Shown: one piece after another, positions 32,364-39,576 of the stretch | Layout of the letters: every line of letters starts with the position of its first letter | How positions within the stretch are numbered: position 1 is the stretch's first letter | Assembly (NCBI GenBank): GCA_964442345.1 | Contig: CAYTZD010000004.1 | Span: 1 to 39,576, forward strand | DNA: 39,576 bases | Source of the DNA: Hippea sp964442345 | Lineage (GTDB): Bacteria; Campylobacterota_A; Desulfurellia; Desulfurellales; Hippeaceae | Reading direction: 5' to 3' | The notes under the pieces: model-generated | What the model saw: the letters and a program-made list of their open reading frames with translations, nothing else | Databases searched by the model: none | Told to the model about the DNA's origin: nothing | Position numbers and translations under genes: made by a program

Positions 32364-32624
32364 TCACCTCAAACCAAGATATTTGTCTATTTTGGGTTTA
32401 TCGAAACCTACAATAGCCTTTGAGCCTATTAAAACAACAGGAACACCTGTTTGGCCTGTTCGTCTAACCATATCTTCTGCTGCTCTTCTATCCCTTGATA
32501 CATCAACATCCTTAAACTTTATGCCATGCTGTCTGAGATACTGTTTTACTCTATTGCACCATGGACAACTTGGCGTTGAGAATACCACAACTCTCGGCTG
32601 CTTTTCTGGTTTTTTTGTTGCCAT
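32364..32624 (-). CDS. Glutaredoxin-family protein
   Basis: 86 aa from ATG 32624, with GGAGG 11 bases upstream; the in-frame GTG 32636 lies in that site. A thioredoxin fold with a CPWC redox motif (Cys20, Cys23), the cis-Pro TGVPVV and a C-terminal GFDKPKIDKYL helix as in NrdH/glutaredoxin-like proteins. The N-terminal 10 residues are an extra charged extension. It probably reduces disulfides. It is the first gene of the paaK operon, which is unusual and may reflect redox control. Confidence 0.88.
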   Translation of the reverse strand: MATKKPEKQPRVVVFSTPSCPWCNRVKQYLRQHGIKFKDVDVSRDRRAAEDMVRRTGQTGVPVVLIGSKAIVGFDKPKIDKYLGLR

Positions 32625-32663
32625 TTTATTTTTCACCTCCGCTTCAAAGTTTTAGCACCTTTA

Positions 32664-32691
32664 ATATTATTCTGCTAATCTAAGTTGTCAA
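32664..32691 (-). promoter_or_regulatory. Promoter of the grx-paaK-ACT-livK operon
   Basis: Minus strand: consensus TTGACA (32691-32686), 16-nt spacer, TAATAT (32669-32664), followed by about 40 nt of leader. It lies right behind the end of ilvA, in which no terminator is evident. Confidence 0.6.
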
Positions 32692-32702
32692 TATATCATA
32701 AC

Positions 32703-34214
32703 TTATAAAAATAGTCTGCAAGCAATATTTGTTGTCTCTTCGGTATAATCGTAGTTTAGCTCTTTTAAGAATTTGTTGAATTCTTCTCTTTCTCCTTCTG
32801 GTATCTCAAATCCAACAAACACCCTTCCAAACTCTCCACCATGCCTTCTGTAGTGAAATACAGATATGTTCCATTTCTCCTTCATTTTACTTAAAAACTT
32901 CATCAATGCGCCTGCTTTTTCTGGGAATCTAAAGTTGTAGAATATCTCGTTTTCAGCAAATGGGCTTTTGCCACCGATCATGTATTTTATATGGTCTTTT
33001 ATTAGTTCGTTTGGTGTTACATCCATTGCATAATAACCTTCTTTTCTCATCCTTTCTAACATCTTTTGATTCTCTTTCTCATAATCTATAGTTAGACCCA
33101 CAAGGAGGTAGGCTTCCTTTCTACTTGAAAGTCTATAGTGGAATTCAGAAACATTTTTATCTTGAATAACCCTTTGGCAGAATCGTTTAAATTCACCTGG
33201 CCTTTCTGGTATTTTAACGGCATATAAGGCTTCCTGTTTTTCACCTATGATTGCCCTTTCTGCTACATAGCTAAGCCTGTCAAAATTCATATTGGCGCCA
33301 GAGTTTATTGCGACAAGGGTTTTATCTTTTATACCTTTGTCTTTTACATATTTTTTTATGCCTGCGACGGCTAAAGCGCCTGCAGGTTCAACTATATGCC
33401 TTGTATCGTAATAAATATCTTTTATTGCCGATGCAATCTCATCAACATTTACCAATATAATATCGTCAACATACTCTTTTGTCTTTTTGAATGTTATCTC
33501 TCCAACTTCCTTTACTGCAACGCCGTCTGCAAATATACCGACTTTGTCTAATACCACTCTTTTGCCTTCCTTTATAGATAGATACATTGCATTGCTTTCT
33601 GTTGGTTCAACACCTATAACTTTTACCTGTGGATAGATATTCTTTATGTATGTTGCTATACCTGCTATCAGACCACCGCCACCTATTGGCACAAACACGG
33701 CATACGGTATCTCTTTTGAAGTTTGTCTTAAAATCTCAAGGCCTATTGTTCCCTGACCAGCAATAACCAATTCGTCGTCAAATGGTGGAATGTATGTCAA
33801 GCCTGTCTCTTTCGTAAGTGTTTTGCAATGCTCGTATGCTTCGGAATAGTTATCGCCTTTTAAAACAACTTCTGCACCGTGTCTCTTTACGGCTTCAACC
33901 TTTATCTGTGGTGTTGTTTCTGGCATTACAATGATTGCTTTTATGCCTAACACCTTCGATGACAAAGCCACGCCTTGAGCATGATTGCCGGCTGATGCAG
34001 CTATTACGCCCTTCTTTTTCTGTTCATCTGAAAGGTTTACAATTTTATTGTATGCCCCTCTGATTTTGAATGAGAAGACATCTTGTAAGTCTTCTCTTTT
34101 TAGTAGTATTCTGTTGTTTAGCTTTTTTGAAAGATTTACGGCAAAATCCAGTGGTGTCTCTTTTACAATATCATATACCCTTGCGGTTAATATAAGTCTG
34201 AATATAGGATCCAT
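32703..34214 (-). CDS. ilvA: Threonine ammonia-lyase, biosynthetic type
   Basis: 503 aa from ATG 34214, preceded by GGGGGGAGAG. It deaminates threonine to 2-oxobutanoate for isoleucine synthesis, with PLP on Lys50 (SFKIRGA) and the phosphate loop GGGGL (about residue 177). Two C-terminal ACT-like regulatory regions (about 320-410 and 415-500) match the long, isoleucine-inhibited form. A longer frame to 34337 would read through the tRNA and is rejected. It is transcribed after tRNA-Ala with 19 bases between. Confidence 0.95.
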   Translation of the reverse strand: MDPIFRLILTARVYDIVKETPLDFAVNLSKKLNNRILLKREDLQDVFSFKIRGAYNKIVNLSDEQKKKGVIAASAGNHAQGVALSSKVLGIKAIIVMPETTPQIKVEAVKRHGAEVVLKGDNYSEAYEHCKTLTKETGLTYIPPFDDELVIAGQGTIGLEILRQTSKEIPYAVFVPIGGGGLIAGIATYIKNIYPQVKVIGVEPTESNAMYLSIKEGKRVVLDKVGIFADGVAVKEVGEITFKKTKEYVDDIILVNVDEIASAIKDIYYDTRHIVEPAGALAVAGIKKYVKDKGIKDKTLVAINSGANMNFDRLSYVAERAIIGEKQEALYAVKIPERPGEFKRFCQRVIQDKNVSEFHYRLSSRKEAYLLVGLTIDYEKENQKMLERMRKEGYYAMDVTPNELIKDHIKYMIGGKSPFAENEIFYNFRFPEKAGALMKFLSKMKEKWNISVFHYRRHGGEFGRVFVGFEIPEGEREEFNKFLKELNYDYTEETTNIACRLFL

Positions 34215-34233
34215 TTTCTCTCCCCCCTTATAC

Positions 34234-34309
34234 TGGTGGACGGTAGGGGAGTCGAACCCCCGACCTCTACCGTGCGAAGGTAGTGCTCTCCCAACTGAGC
34301 TAACCGCCC
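34234..34309 (-). tRNA. tRNA-Ala (anticodon CGC)
   Basis: 76 nt with an encoded CCA. Acceptor GGGCGGT/ACCGTCC includes the G3-U70 wobble pair that identifies alanine tRNA. D arm GCTC...GAGC, anticodon stem CTACC/GGTAG with loop TTCGCAC (anticodon CGC, reads GCG), T arm GGGGG-TTCGACT-CCCCT. All stems fold well. It is immediately upstream of ilvA under the same promoter. Confidence 0.95.
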
Positions 34310-34319
34310 GATTGCCCAA

Positions 34320-34348
34320 AATATAGAAAAAGCCCAATTGCTTGTCAA
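34320..34348 (-). promoter_or_regulatory. Consensus-like promoter of tRNA-Ala and ilvA
   Basis: Minus strand TTGACA (34348-34343), 17-nt spacer, TATATT (34325-34320); the tRNA 5' end is 11 bases after the -10. This is among the strongest sigma-70 promoters in the window. Confidence 0.8.
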
Positions 34349-34382
34349 ATTAAAGTAAAGCTGATATTAAATAATTAGTTTA

Positions 34383-34411
34383 TTGACATAATCTTGTTAG
34401 TTATTTATACT
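34383..34411 (+). promoter_or_regulatory. Promoter of the DUF302-like gene
   Basis: TTGACA (34383-34388), 17-nt spacer, TATACT (34406-34411), about 29 bases before the start codon, which has AAGGAGGTG in front. It is divergent from the tRNA-Ala promoter, with the two -35 boxes about 35 bases apart. Confidence 0.75.
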
Positions 34412-34439
34412 TCGAAAAATTCTTTAAGGAGGTGTTTGA

Positions 34440-35318
34440 ATGAGAAAGGTTTTCTTCATGGTGGTTGCTTTGCTGTTTGTAAGTAGGCTTTCGTTTGCAG
34501 CTCTTACAACCTATGAGTTGGTAGGAACTGTAGCCAACCAAAATCATCAAGCAGTTGTTGCTGATGTTAAGAGTGCTTTAGAGTCTGCTGGTTTTAAGGT
34601 TATAACTTCCTACAATCCAGGAGAGTTAAAAGACCTTACCGTATTGATTGTTAAATCTGATGAGTTCTTTGGCGCGGTTAATAAGGCTGGTAGGTATGCT
34701 TTTTATGCAATTCCTTTAAGGGTTGGTGTTCAGAAGACAAAGGATGGCAATAGTATTATGTTTACTAACCCTGTCTATCTTGTAGATGCTTTTGCACCAG
34801 GTAAAAACTCTTTAGAAAGCGCTGCTGAAAAAGTAAAGGGTGAACTTGAAAATGCGCTGAAAAAGGTCAAAGGCATAAAGGTTGAAAAGAAGGAATTTGG
34901 TTTCAAAACAGATCCTGAAGAGATAGGCGATTGGCAGATGATGGGTGAGAGTATTTACACCATTTATGAAATTGGCCACAAATATGGTTCTATTGATGCT
35001 GCTTTAAAAGCTTTAGATGATTCCTTATCAAAAGGAACAAACGGATGGAAAAAGGTATATGAGATAAAACTTGAGAAAGCTGCTGTTGTCGGTGTTGCTA
35101 ATGTAGGCTATGAGAAGGAAGCCTTCGAGATAGGCGGATATAATCATTTATGCGCTTTCCCAATTGAACTTGTAATTTATGACAATGGTAAGATCAAGGC
35201 TTTACCTGAGATGTATAGGATGTCTTTATATTTTATGGATGCTGGAATGAGTGCTTTTGCTGCTCATGCATCCATGCCTGGCGAGATAGACAATTCTTTA
35301 AAGGGTCTTCTTAAATAG
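34440..35318 (+). CDS. Secreted DUF302-like protein of unknown function
   Basis: 292 aa with a clear signal peptide (RKVFFMVVALLFVSRLSFAA). The N-terminal half (HQAVVADVKSALESAGFKVI ... AIPLRVGVQ ... TNPVYL) resembles the DUF302 fold, and a second such-looking segment appears near the C-terminus (DAGMSAFAAHASMPGEI). I do not recognise an enzyme motif. It has its own consensus promoter, a strong ribosome site and a strong terminator, so it is probably a well expressed single-gene unit whose product is periplasmic. The family assignment is tentative. Confidence 0.7.
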   Translation: MRKVFFMVVALLFVSRLSFAALTTYELVGTVANQNHQAVVADVKSALESAGFKVITSYNPGELKDLTVLIVKSDEFFGAVNKAGRYAFYAIPLRVGVQKTKDGNSIMFTNPVYLVDAFAPGKNSLESAAEKVKGELENALKKVKGIKVEKKEFGFKTDPEEIGDWQMMGESIYTIYEIGHKYGSIDAALKALDDSLSKGTNGWKKVYEIKLEKAAVVGVANVGYEKEAFEIGGYNHLCAFPIELVIYDNGKIKALPEMYRMSLYFMDAGMSAFAAHASMPGEIDNSLKGLLK

Positions 35319-35345
35319 AATAAGTGCATTTAAATTAAACAGAAG

Positions 35346-35371
35346 GCGGGCTTTTGCCCGCTTTTTTTATT
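35346..35371 (+). terminator. Terminator of the DUF302-like gene
   Basis: GCGGGC (35346-35351), TTTT loop, GCCCGC (35356-35361), then TTTTTTTATTT. A compact, strong intrinsic terminator 28 bases after the stop codon. Confidence 0.9.
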
Positions 35372-35418
35372 TGGCAGTTAAAGTTTCTTAAAAATCATCC
35401 GATTCAATTATAGAAGTG

Positions 35419-35434
35419 TGGAATTAATTTTGCT
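35419..35434 (+). promoter_or_regulatory. Sigma-54-type promoter of the pil operon
   Basis: TGGAATTAATTTTGCT: GG at 35420-35421 and GC at 35432-35433 are 10 nt apart, with TTTGCT. 15 of 18 bases from GG onward equal the flgB element. The start of transcription would be near 35445, giving a leader of about 74 nt. A TTGACA at 35449-35454 with a poor -10 is a weaker alternative. Confidence 0.55.
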
Positions 35435-35518
35435 AATGAACAATTGAGTTGACAGAAGCAGGTTGAATATGATTTAATTTTGAAGGTTTAAGGAATTTTG
35501 TTATAGAAGGAGAAGGTC

Positions 35519-36580
35519 GTGTTTAGTTTGAGCAAGGGAGAAGTGGTTGGCGTTGACATCGGACACTATTACACGAAGGTAGTAGACATTGTAGATAAAA
35601 AAGGTGTATTTGTTCTAAAGCATGCATTTAAGGAGTTTACCCCGCAGGATGTAATAACTTCAGAAGGTGTTGATGAGATAGTTTTGGGTGATTTTCTGAA
35701 GTCGATTTTTTCTCAACACGGTGTAAGGTCAAAGTCGGTTGCTGTTGCTTTGAGTAGTTCTTTTGTTATAACCAAGACACTTACCATGCCACTTGTTGCA
35801 GATGAAGAAGTAGATCAAGCTGTCATGTGGGAAGCAGAACAGTATGCGCCTGTTAGTATGGAAGATGTGAATGTTAGTTATCAGATACTTGATAAGAATG
35901 AAGAAAAAAATGAGATGACTGTTCTTCTTGCTTTAACAAAGAAGGAGATAGTCGATACCTATATAAAAGCTTTTAATAGGGCAAAACTTAAGGTTAAGAT
36001 TGTTGATGTTGATGTGTTCTCTATCTATAATGCTTATGAGATAAACAACAAGGATGCTCTAAATAAACACATTGCATTTGTGGATATGGGTTATTCTTCT
36101 ACAAAACTGTTGTTTGTTAAAAAGGGTGTGCCTATCTTCAGTAGGTATATGGACTTTAATTTTGCTTCTTTGATAAATGAAGCAGTGGATGTACTTTCTT
36201 TAAAAAAGGAAGAGATAGGTATTCTTTTGTCAAAGAAGCAGCAAGATGAGAAAAAAGAATCTCTGATAAATTTTCTTAACGATAAACTTATTGCTCTTTA
36301 TACTCAGATTCAGAATTCAGTTACCTTTTATATGAATAATATTTTAAGCGTAGAAGAACCTATAGAAGAAGTTGTTCTTGTGGGTGTTTTGGGTTCTTTA
36401 TATGAGAATTTGAATATCGAGATAATGCAGGAGTTCTTTAAAAGCGATATCACAAGATTTAACCCTTTTGATGTAGTTTCTAAGGAAGGTTCTGGTGAAT
36501 CAATAGATGAAACCACACCGGATATTTCACCGTTTTATTGTATAGCAAGTGGTTTAGCTTTAAGGAGTGTGGCAAAATGA
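35519..36580 (+). CDS. pilM: Type IV pilus assembly ATPase PilM
   Basis: 353 aa, actin-like fold. GVDIGHYYTKVV (about residues 11-22) is the nucleotide-binding phosphate-1 loop; AFVDMGYSSTKLLFVKKGVPIFSRYM is phosphate-2. It binds the N-terminus of PilN at the cytosolic face. Starts with GTG 35519 after AGGAGAAGG. The C-terminus has SEE-type charged residues and overlaps pilN by 4 bp. First gene of the pilMNOPQ alignment operon. Confidence 0.94.
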   Translation: MFSLSKGEVVGVDIGHYYTKVVDIVDKKGVFVLKHAFKEFTPQDVITSEGVDEIVLGDFLKSIFSQHGVRSKSVAVALSSSFVITKTLTMPLVADEEVDQAVMWEAEQYAPVSMEDVNVSYQILDKNEEKNEMTVLLALTKKEIVDTYIKAFNRAKLKVKIVDVDVFSIYNAYEINNKDALNKHIAFVDMGYSSTKLLFVKKGVPIFSRYMDFNFASLINEAVDVLSLKKEEIGILLSKKQQDEKKESLINFLNDKLIALYTQIQNSVTFYMNNILSVEEPIEEVVLVGVLGSLYENLNIEIMQEFFKSDITRFNPFDVVSKEGSGESIDETTPDISPFYCIASGLALRSVAK

Positions 36581-37170
36581 TACGGATAAATCTATTGGGT
36601 GGAGAAGAGCAGGAGAAAAAAAAGGCAAAAGGTATAGAACTAAGCATAGATGGTAAGATTGTTTTAATAGTTGCTGTATTTTTAATTGAGTTTATAGCAC
36701 TTGGTGTTGCCACTTATATGCTTAATGGAAAATTGCATAAGTTGAGAGAAAAAAGAAATAAACTTGCCAACATTGAAAGAAGGGTGAAAAGGATAAAGGC
36801 AAAAATAAGGGAAGTTGATAGAATGGTTAAGGTGATAAAGAGACTTGAGCAAGGCAGAGGCAATACTGCAAAAATCCTTGCAGAAGTTGCTGATGCTATT
36901 CCATCATTCTCTTATGCATCCAGCGGTAGTGTTGTATCGTCCGCTATTGGAAGTGGTTTGTGGTTTACCAAAATGAGAAAGAAGGGGAATACTTTAACGA
37001 TAGATGGGAAGAGTTTTTCTGCTGAAGCTGTAGCTGACTATATGATAAGATTAGAATCCCTTAAGGATGTAAAAAAGGTAAGGTTTACAGGTGGCGGTTT
37101 AAGGAAGATATCTTCAAAGAATGGAATTAATGTTTATAGTTTTTCTATAGCTATAACATTGAAGGGATAG
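36577..37170 (+). CDS. pilN: Type IV pilus assembly protein PilN
   Basis: 197 aa from ATG 36577 (ATGA overlap with pilM). The N-terminal MIRINLLGG is the conserved motif that docks PilM, followed by a single membrane helix (about 29-49), a coiled coil rich in Lys/Arg and a periplasmic ferredoxin-like domain (KMRKKGNTLTIDGKSFSAEAVADYMIRLESL). It pairs with PilO in the inner membrane. Confidence 0.93.
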   Translation: MIRINLLGGEEQEKKKAKGIELSIDGKIVLIVAVFLIEFIALGVATYMLNGKLHKLREKRNKLANIERRVKRIKAKIREVDRMVKVIKRLEQGRGNTAKILAEVADAIPSFSYASSGSVVSSAIGSGLWFTKMRKKGNTLTIDGKSFSAEAVADYMIRLESLKDVKKVRFTGGGLRKISSKNGINVYSFSIAITLKG

Positions 37171-37174
37171 AAAA

Positions 37175-37714
37175 ATGGAGAATCTGGATTTTAAAAAGAT
37201 TATTGTAGGTGTTGTTATAGGTGTTATTTTGGTTGCTGGTTTGTGGTACTACTTCTATTATCAAGATACAGCAAACGAGATTAATAGATTACAGAGAGAT
37301 ATAGCAAGGCTTTACAAATACCAAAAACAGATGCCTATTTTGCTGAAGAGATATAAAAAAGTTCAAGAAGAATTTAAAGTCTATTCAAAGCAGTTGCCTT
37401 TAAAAGAAGAGATACCACCACTGCTTATAAAGCTAAGTGGGATAATAAAAAGCGAAGGTGTTTCATTGGTATCGTTTAGTCCAAAAAGGGCTATAAGAGA
37501 TAAAAGCGGTGTATATTTTATAAAGCCTATTTCTATAAAGATAAAAGCCACATACCTTGAATGTGGAAAGGTATTTGAAGATGTCTCAAAGATGGAAAGG
37601 TTGTTCAAGGTTAAAGATTTTACTATCTCAAATCCAAAACTGATAAATTCTCATACAGTATTGGTGGATGTGGGTTTTTCGGCTGAAACATATTATCTTA
37701 ATAGAAAGAAGTAG
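37175..37714 (+). CDS. pilO: Type IV pilus assembly protein PilO
   Basis: 179 aa. One N-terminal membrane helix (about 9-28), a coiled coil (ANEINRLQRDIARLYKYQKQMPILLKRYKKVQEEF, partly quoted), then a periplasmic domain with KQLPLKEEIPPLLIKLSGIIKSEGV, a signature of PilO, and the beta-rich C-terminus. Forms the alignment heterodimer with PilN. Confidence 0.92.
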   Translation: MENLDFKKIIVGVVIGVILVAGLWYYFYYQDTANEINRLQRDIARLYKYQKQMPILLKRYKKVQEEFKVYSKQLPLKEEIPPLLIKLSGIIKSEGVSLVSFSPKRAIRDKSGVYFIKPISIKIKATYLECGKVFEDVSKMERLFKVKDFTISNPKLINSHTVLVDVGFSAETYYLNRKK

Positions 37715-37733
37715 CTCAAAAGAAGGTGAAACA

Positions 37734-38144
37734 ATGAGAAAGATAGTTGCTGTTGGGGTTTTTGGAATCCTTTTTGCTATTACTATGCCAACAATGGGGT
37801 TTGAGTTAAAGATAAATAGAGACCCTTTTATGGATTTACTTAAGTACAGGGAGTTGCAAATGAAAGAGGTTTTATTGAAAAAGAAAAGCGAGATTGGGTA
37901 TTTACAACAGGAGATAGAAGCGTTGAAGTCTTCTTTGGAAGTTAAAATGGTGGTTACAAGCAAAGTTGACCCAGAATCAAAAGCTGCTTTATTGGTTGGG
38001 CCGTCAGGCATACCTATAGTAGTTATGAAAGGATATGAATTAAAAAGTGGTGTTTATGTAAAAGATATAAAAGACGATGGAGTGGAAATTGAGATTAGGC
38101 ATGGAAAAAACAATAAAACAGTTGTATTAAAAATTACAAAGTAG
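37734..38144 (+). CDS. pilP: Type IV pilus protein PilP, without lipobox
   Basis: 136 aa from ATG 37734. The NRDPF motif near residue 28 and the C-terminal GYELKSGVYVKDIKDDGVEIEI beta domain match PilP, which links PilN/PilO to the secretin. A short coiled coil lies between. The N-terminus is a signal-like helix without any cysteine, so the usual lipoprotein anchor is missing; the helix may stay as a membrane anchor or be cleaved. The upstream in-frame start at 37668 lies inside pilO and is not used here. Confidence 0.85.
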   Translation: MRKIVAVGVFGILFAITMPTMGFELKINRDPFMDLLKYRELQMKEVLLKKKSEIGYLQQEIEALKSSLEVKMVVTSKVDPESKAALLVGPSGIPIVVMKGYELKSGVYVKDIKDDGVEIEIRHGKNNKTVVLKITK

Positions 38145-38154
38145 GGGAAAAGCC

Positions 38155-39576
38155 ATGAGGAAATTGAAAATTATTACCGGTTTACTTCTATTTATATGGT
38201 TTCTTGTTGGAGTAAATATTAAAACCCAATCTGCTGTTGTTCAAGGTATAAACGCAGCAAATGGTGTATGCGAAGTGTATTATAATGGAAATATAGAATG
38301 CAACAAGATGGAATTGGATAACCCGCCAAGGGTTGCTATTGATATTATAGGCGTTGACAAGTGTGAAATATGCAAGAACGGTGTTAAGATAATAAAAGAT
38401 GGCGATGTTGTGATACGCAGTAGCTTGCATAATAGATTAGATGATAATGTTTATAAGCTTTATGGTAAACCGGTGGAAAGAATAGTGTTTGTATTTAATA
38501 ATAGGAAAAAACCTATTATATGTAAGATAGATAGAACGAAGGGTCGCATAAAAATAGTATATGGCAAGCCTTCCGAAAATCTTAATCTGATTGAAAGGGT
38601 GTCATTAAGGAAGTTTAAAAATTACGAAATGGTTGTTGTGCTTTTGAAAGGGAAGCCAAGCTATAAACTTAAAAGAAAAGGCAATGCTATCTATTTAACT
38701 TTGAATAATGTCTCTGCCGTTAAAGAAGCTTTACAGAGACAGAACTTAGAAAGAGAATCTTTTACTGTAAAGTCTATATCTGCAGATAAGACTTCAAACA
38801 ACAGTGTTGAGTATTTAATAACATTAAAGGATAATGCAAATCTAAAAAAATACTATGCAGATAACAGACACCTATATCTTATTTTTACATCTAAAAATGC
38901 CAATGTAGATAGTGCGACTTCTCATTTAGCAAATAATAAAATAGAGAATAAATCCAAAGAGCAGCTAACAAACAATAGCGATGTAAACAATAACATAATA
39001 ACAACCAATAAGCTTATATCATTTGATGTTAGAGATGCTCAGCTTAAAGATATTTTTAGGGTATTCTCCCAGATTAGCGGTTTGAACTTTATAATAGGTG
39101 ATGATGTTAAGGGCACCTTAACTATGAAACTAAAGGATGTTCCGCTTAATCAGGCATTTGAACTTATCTTGCAACAGGAAGGTTTAGTTGCCGAAAGAAA
39201 GGGTAATATAGTCATCATAGAGACGGCTTCTCGATATCAAAAGGAGAAGATGCAGCAGCTTAAGGCTTTAAAGGATAAAGAGAAGCTTGAGAGAATGAAA
39301 AACGCTATAACTAAGGTGATAAATCTGAATTACATAACGCCAGATTATGCTATAAAGATGGTAAACAAGCTGCTTTACAACAGCGACAAGAATAGCGGTT
39401 TTGTCGTTTCAGATGTCAAGAATAATGCTTTGATATGCCACGATACAGCCGAGAATATAGCAAAGGTAGAAAAGATAATTAAAATAATAGATCAGAAGAA
39501 GAGGGCTGTGGAGATAGATGCAAGGATAGTTGAGATAAGCAAGAACTTTGAGAGACAGCTTGGCATTCAATGGGGA
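38155..39576 (+). CDS. pilQ: Type IV pilus secretin PilQ, 5' part (runs off window)
   Basis: 474 residues visible. Signal peptide (about 1-27), then an AMIN-like domain (about 30-130), a second AMIN-like region (about 140-250), an Asn-rich linker (NNKIENKSKEQLTNN...), an STN domain (about 284-350: FDVRDAQLKDIFRVFSQISGLNFIIG) and the start of the secretin N1/NTD region (NYITPDYAIKMVNKLL, ending EIDARIVEISKNFERQLGIQWG at the window edge). The outer-membrane gate and C-terminus are outside. Cysteines 39, 49, 70, 73 and 123 in the first domain are unusual. It is the last gene of the pil operon seen. Confidence 0.92.
   Translation, partial: MRKLKIITGLLLFIWFLVGVNIKTQSAVVQGINAANGVCEVYYNGNIECNKMELDNPPRVAIDIIGVDKCEICKNGVKIIKDGDVVIRSSLHNRLDDNVYKLYGKPVERIVFVFNNRKKPIICKIDRTKGRIKIVYGKPSENLNLIERVSLRKFKNYEMVVVLLKGKPSYKLKRKGNAIYLTLNNVSAVKEALQRQNLERESFTVKSISADKTSNNSVEYLITLKDNANLKKYYADNRHLYLIFTSKNANVDSATSHLANNKIENKSKEQLTNNSDVNNNIITTNKLISFDVRDAQLKDIFRVFSQISGLNFIIGDDVKGTLTMKLKDVPLNQAFELILQQEGLVAERKGNIVIIETASRYQKEKMQQLKALKDKEKLERMKNAITKVINLNYITPDYAIKMVNKLLYNSDKNSGFVVSDVKNNALICHDTAENIAKVEKIIKIIDQKKRAVEIDARIVEISKNFERQLGIQWG

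Noticed and set aside
34215..34337. N-terminal extension of IlvA that reads through the tRNA
   Set aside because: The extension is translated tRNA sequence; a strong ribosome site lies before ATG 34214 and the conserved enzyme begins there.
35449..35478. Sigma-70 promoter with TTGACA upstream of pilM
   Set aside because: Only weak -10 choices (ATTTAA at 17 nt, TTTAAT at 18 nt); the sigma-54-like element nearby is the better match, so not listed separately.

Overview
The window is an AT-rich stretch of bacterial chromosome, densely packed with co-directional genes that overlap or nearly touch. It carries housekeeping, cofactor-assembly, signalling, flagellar and type IV pilus genes. Preference for AGA/AGG and ATA codons, ferredoxin-type ATPases, a FabK enoyl reductase, PaaK next to an ACT protein, and sigma-54-like motility promoters suggest a motile, anaerobic, possibly thermophilic Gram-negative (it has a secretin). 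A Hippea/Desulfurella-type organism is my best guess. That is inference from gene content, not a database result. Two runs of exactly 100 N (17138-17237 and 26458-26557) look like scaffold gaps of unknown size.

Layout. (1) 1-3611, minus strand: ffh-rpsP-khpA-trmD-rplS-yraN and a small Sm-like protein, ending in a terminator; rimM is missing from its usual place. (2) 3702-6514, plus strand: a putative metallocofactor/Fe-S assembly operon (DUF5320 protein, NifX/NifB-like protein, two MinD/Mrp-type ATPases with ferredoxin inserts, a MIP18/DUF59 protein) behind a promoter with a palindrome. (3) 6518-8797, minus: a membrane Cache-HD-GYP-degenerate GGDEF protein. (4) 8854-16216, plus: a long operon DUF167-fmdB-ndk-rpmF-plsX-fabH-fabK-fabD-fabG-acpP-fabF closed by a terminator; then a gph-like HAD phosphatase and a gap-broken toxin-antitoxin pair. 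(5) 17319-22345, minus: GAF-HD-GYP-degenerate GGDEF protein, an orphan DppB-type permease, a PflX-type radical SAM protein and a ZapE-like ATPase, apparently one operon. (6) 22405-29476, plus: flagellar operon flgB-flgC-fliE-fliF-fliG-fliH-fliI-fliJ-motE behind a sigma-54-type promoter. (7) 29463-32691, minus: glutaredoxin, paaK, ACT protein, LivK-type binding protein. (8) 32703-34348, minus: tRNA-Ala(CGC) and ilvA from one strong promoter. (9) 34383-35371, plus: a secreted DUF302-like protein with its own promoter and terminator. (10) 35419-39576, plus: pilM-pilN-pilO-pilP-pilQ, with pilQ running off the window.

How it fits together: the two HD-GYP proteins, the flagellar basal-body/export operon and the pilus-alignment operon form a motility and c-di-GMP theme. 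The flgB and pilM promoters share a near-identical sigma-54-like element. The most novel-looking unit is the DUF5320/NifX/twin ferredoxin-ATPase/MIP18 operon, whose target metalloprotein is unknown. No intergenic stretch exceeds about 300 bases; the longest (3562-3807 and 35319-35518) hold the promoters and terminators listed.
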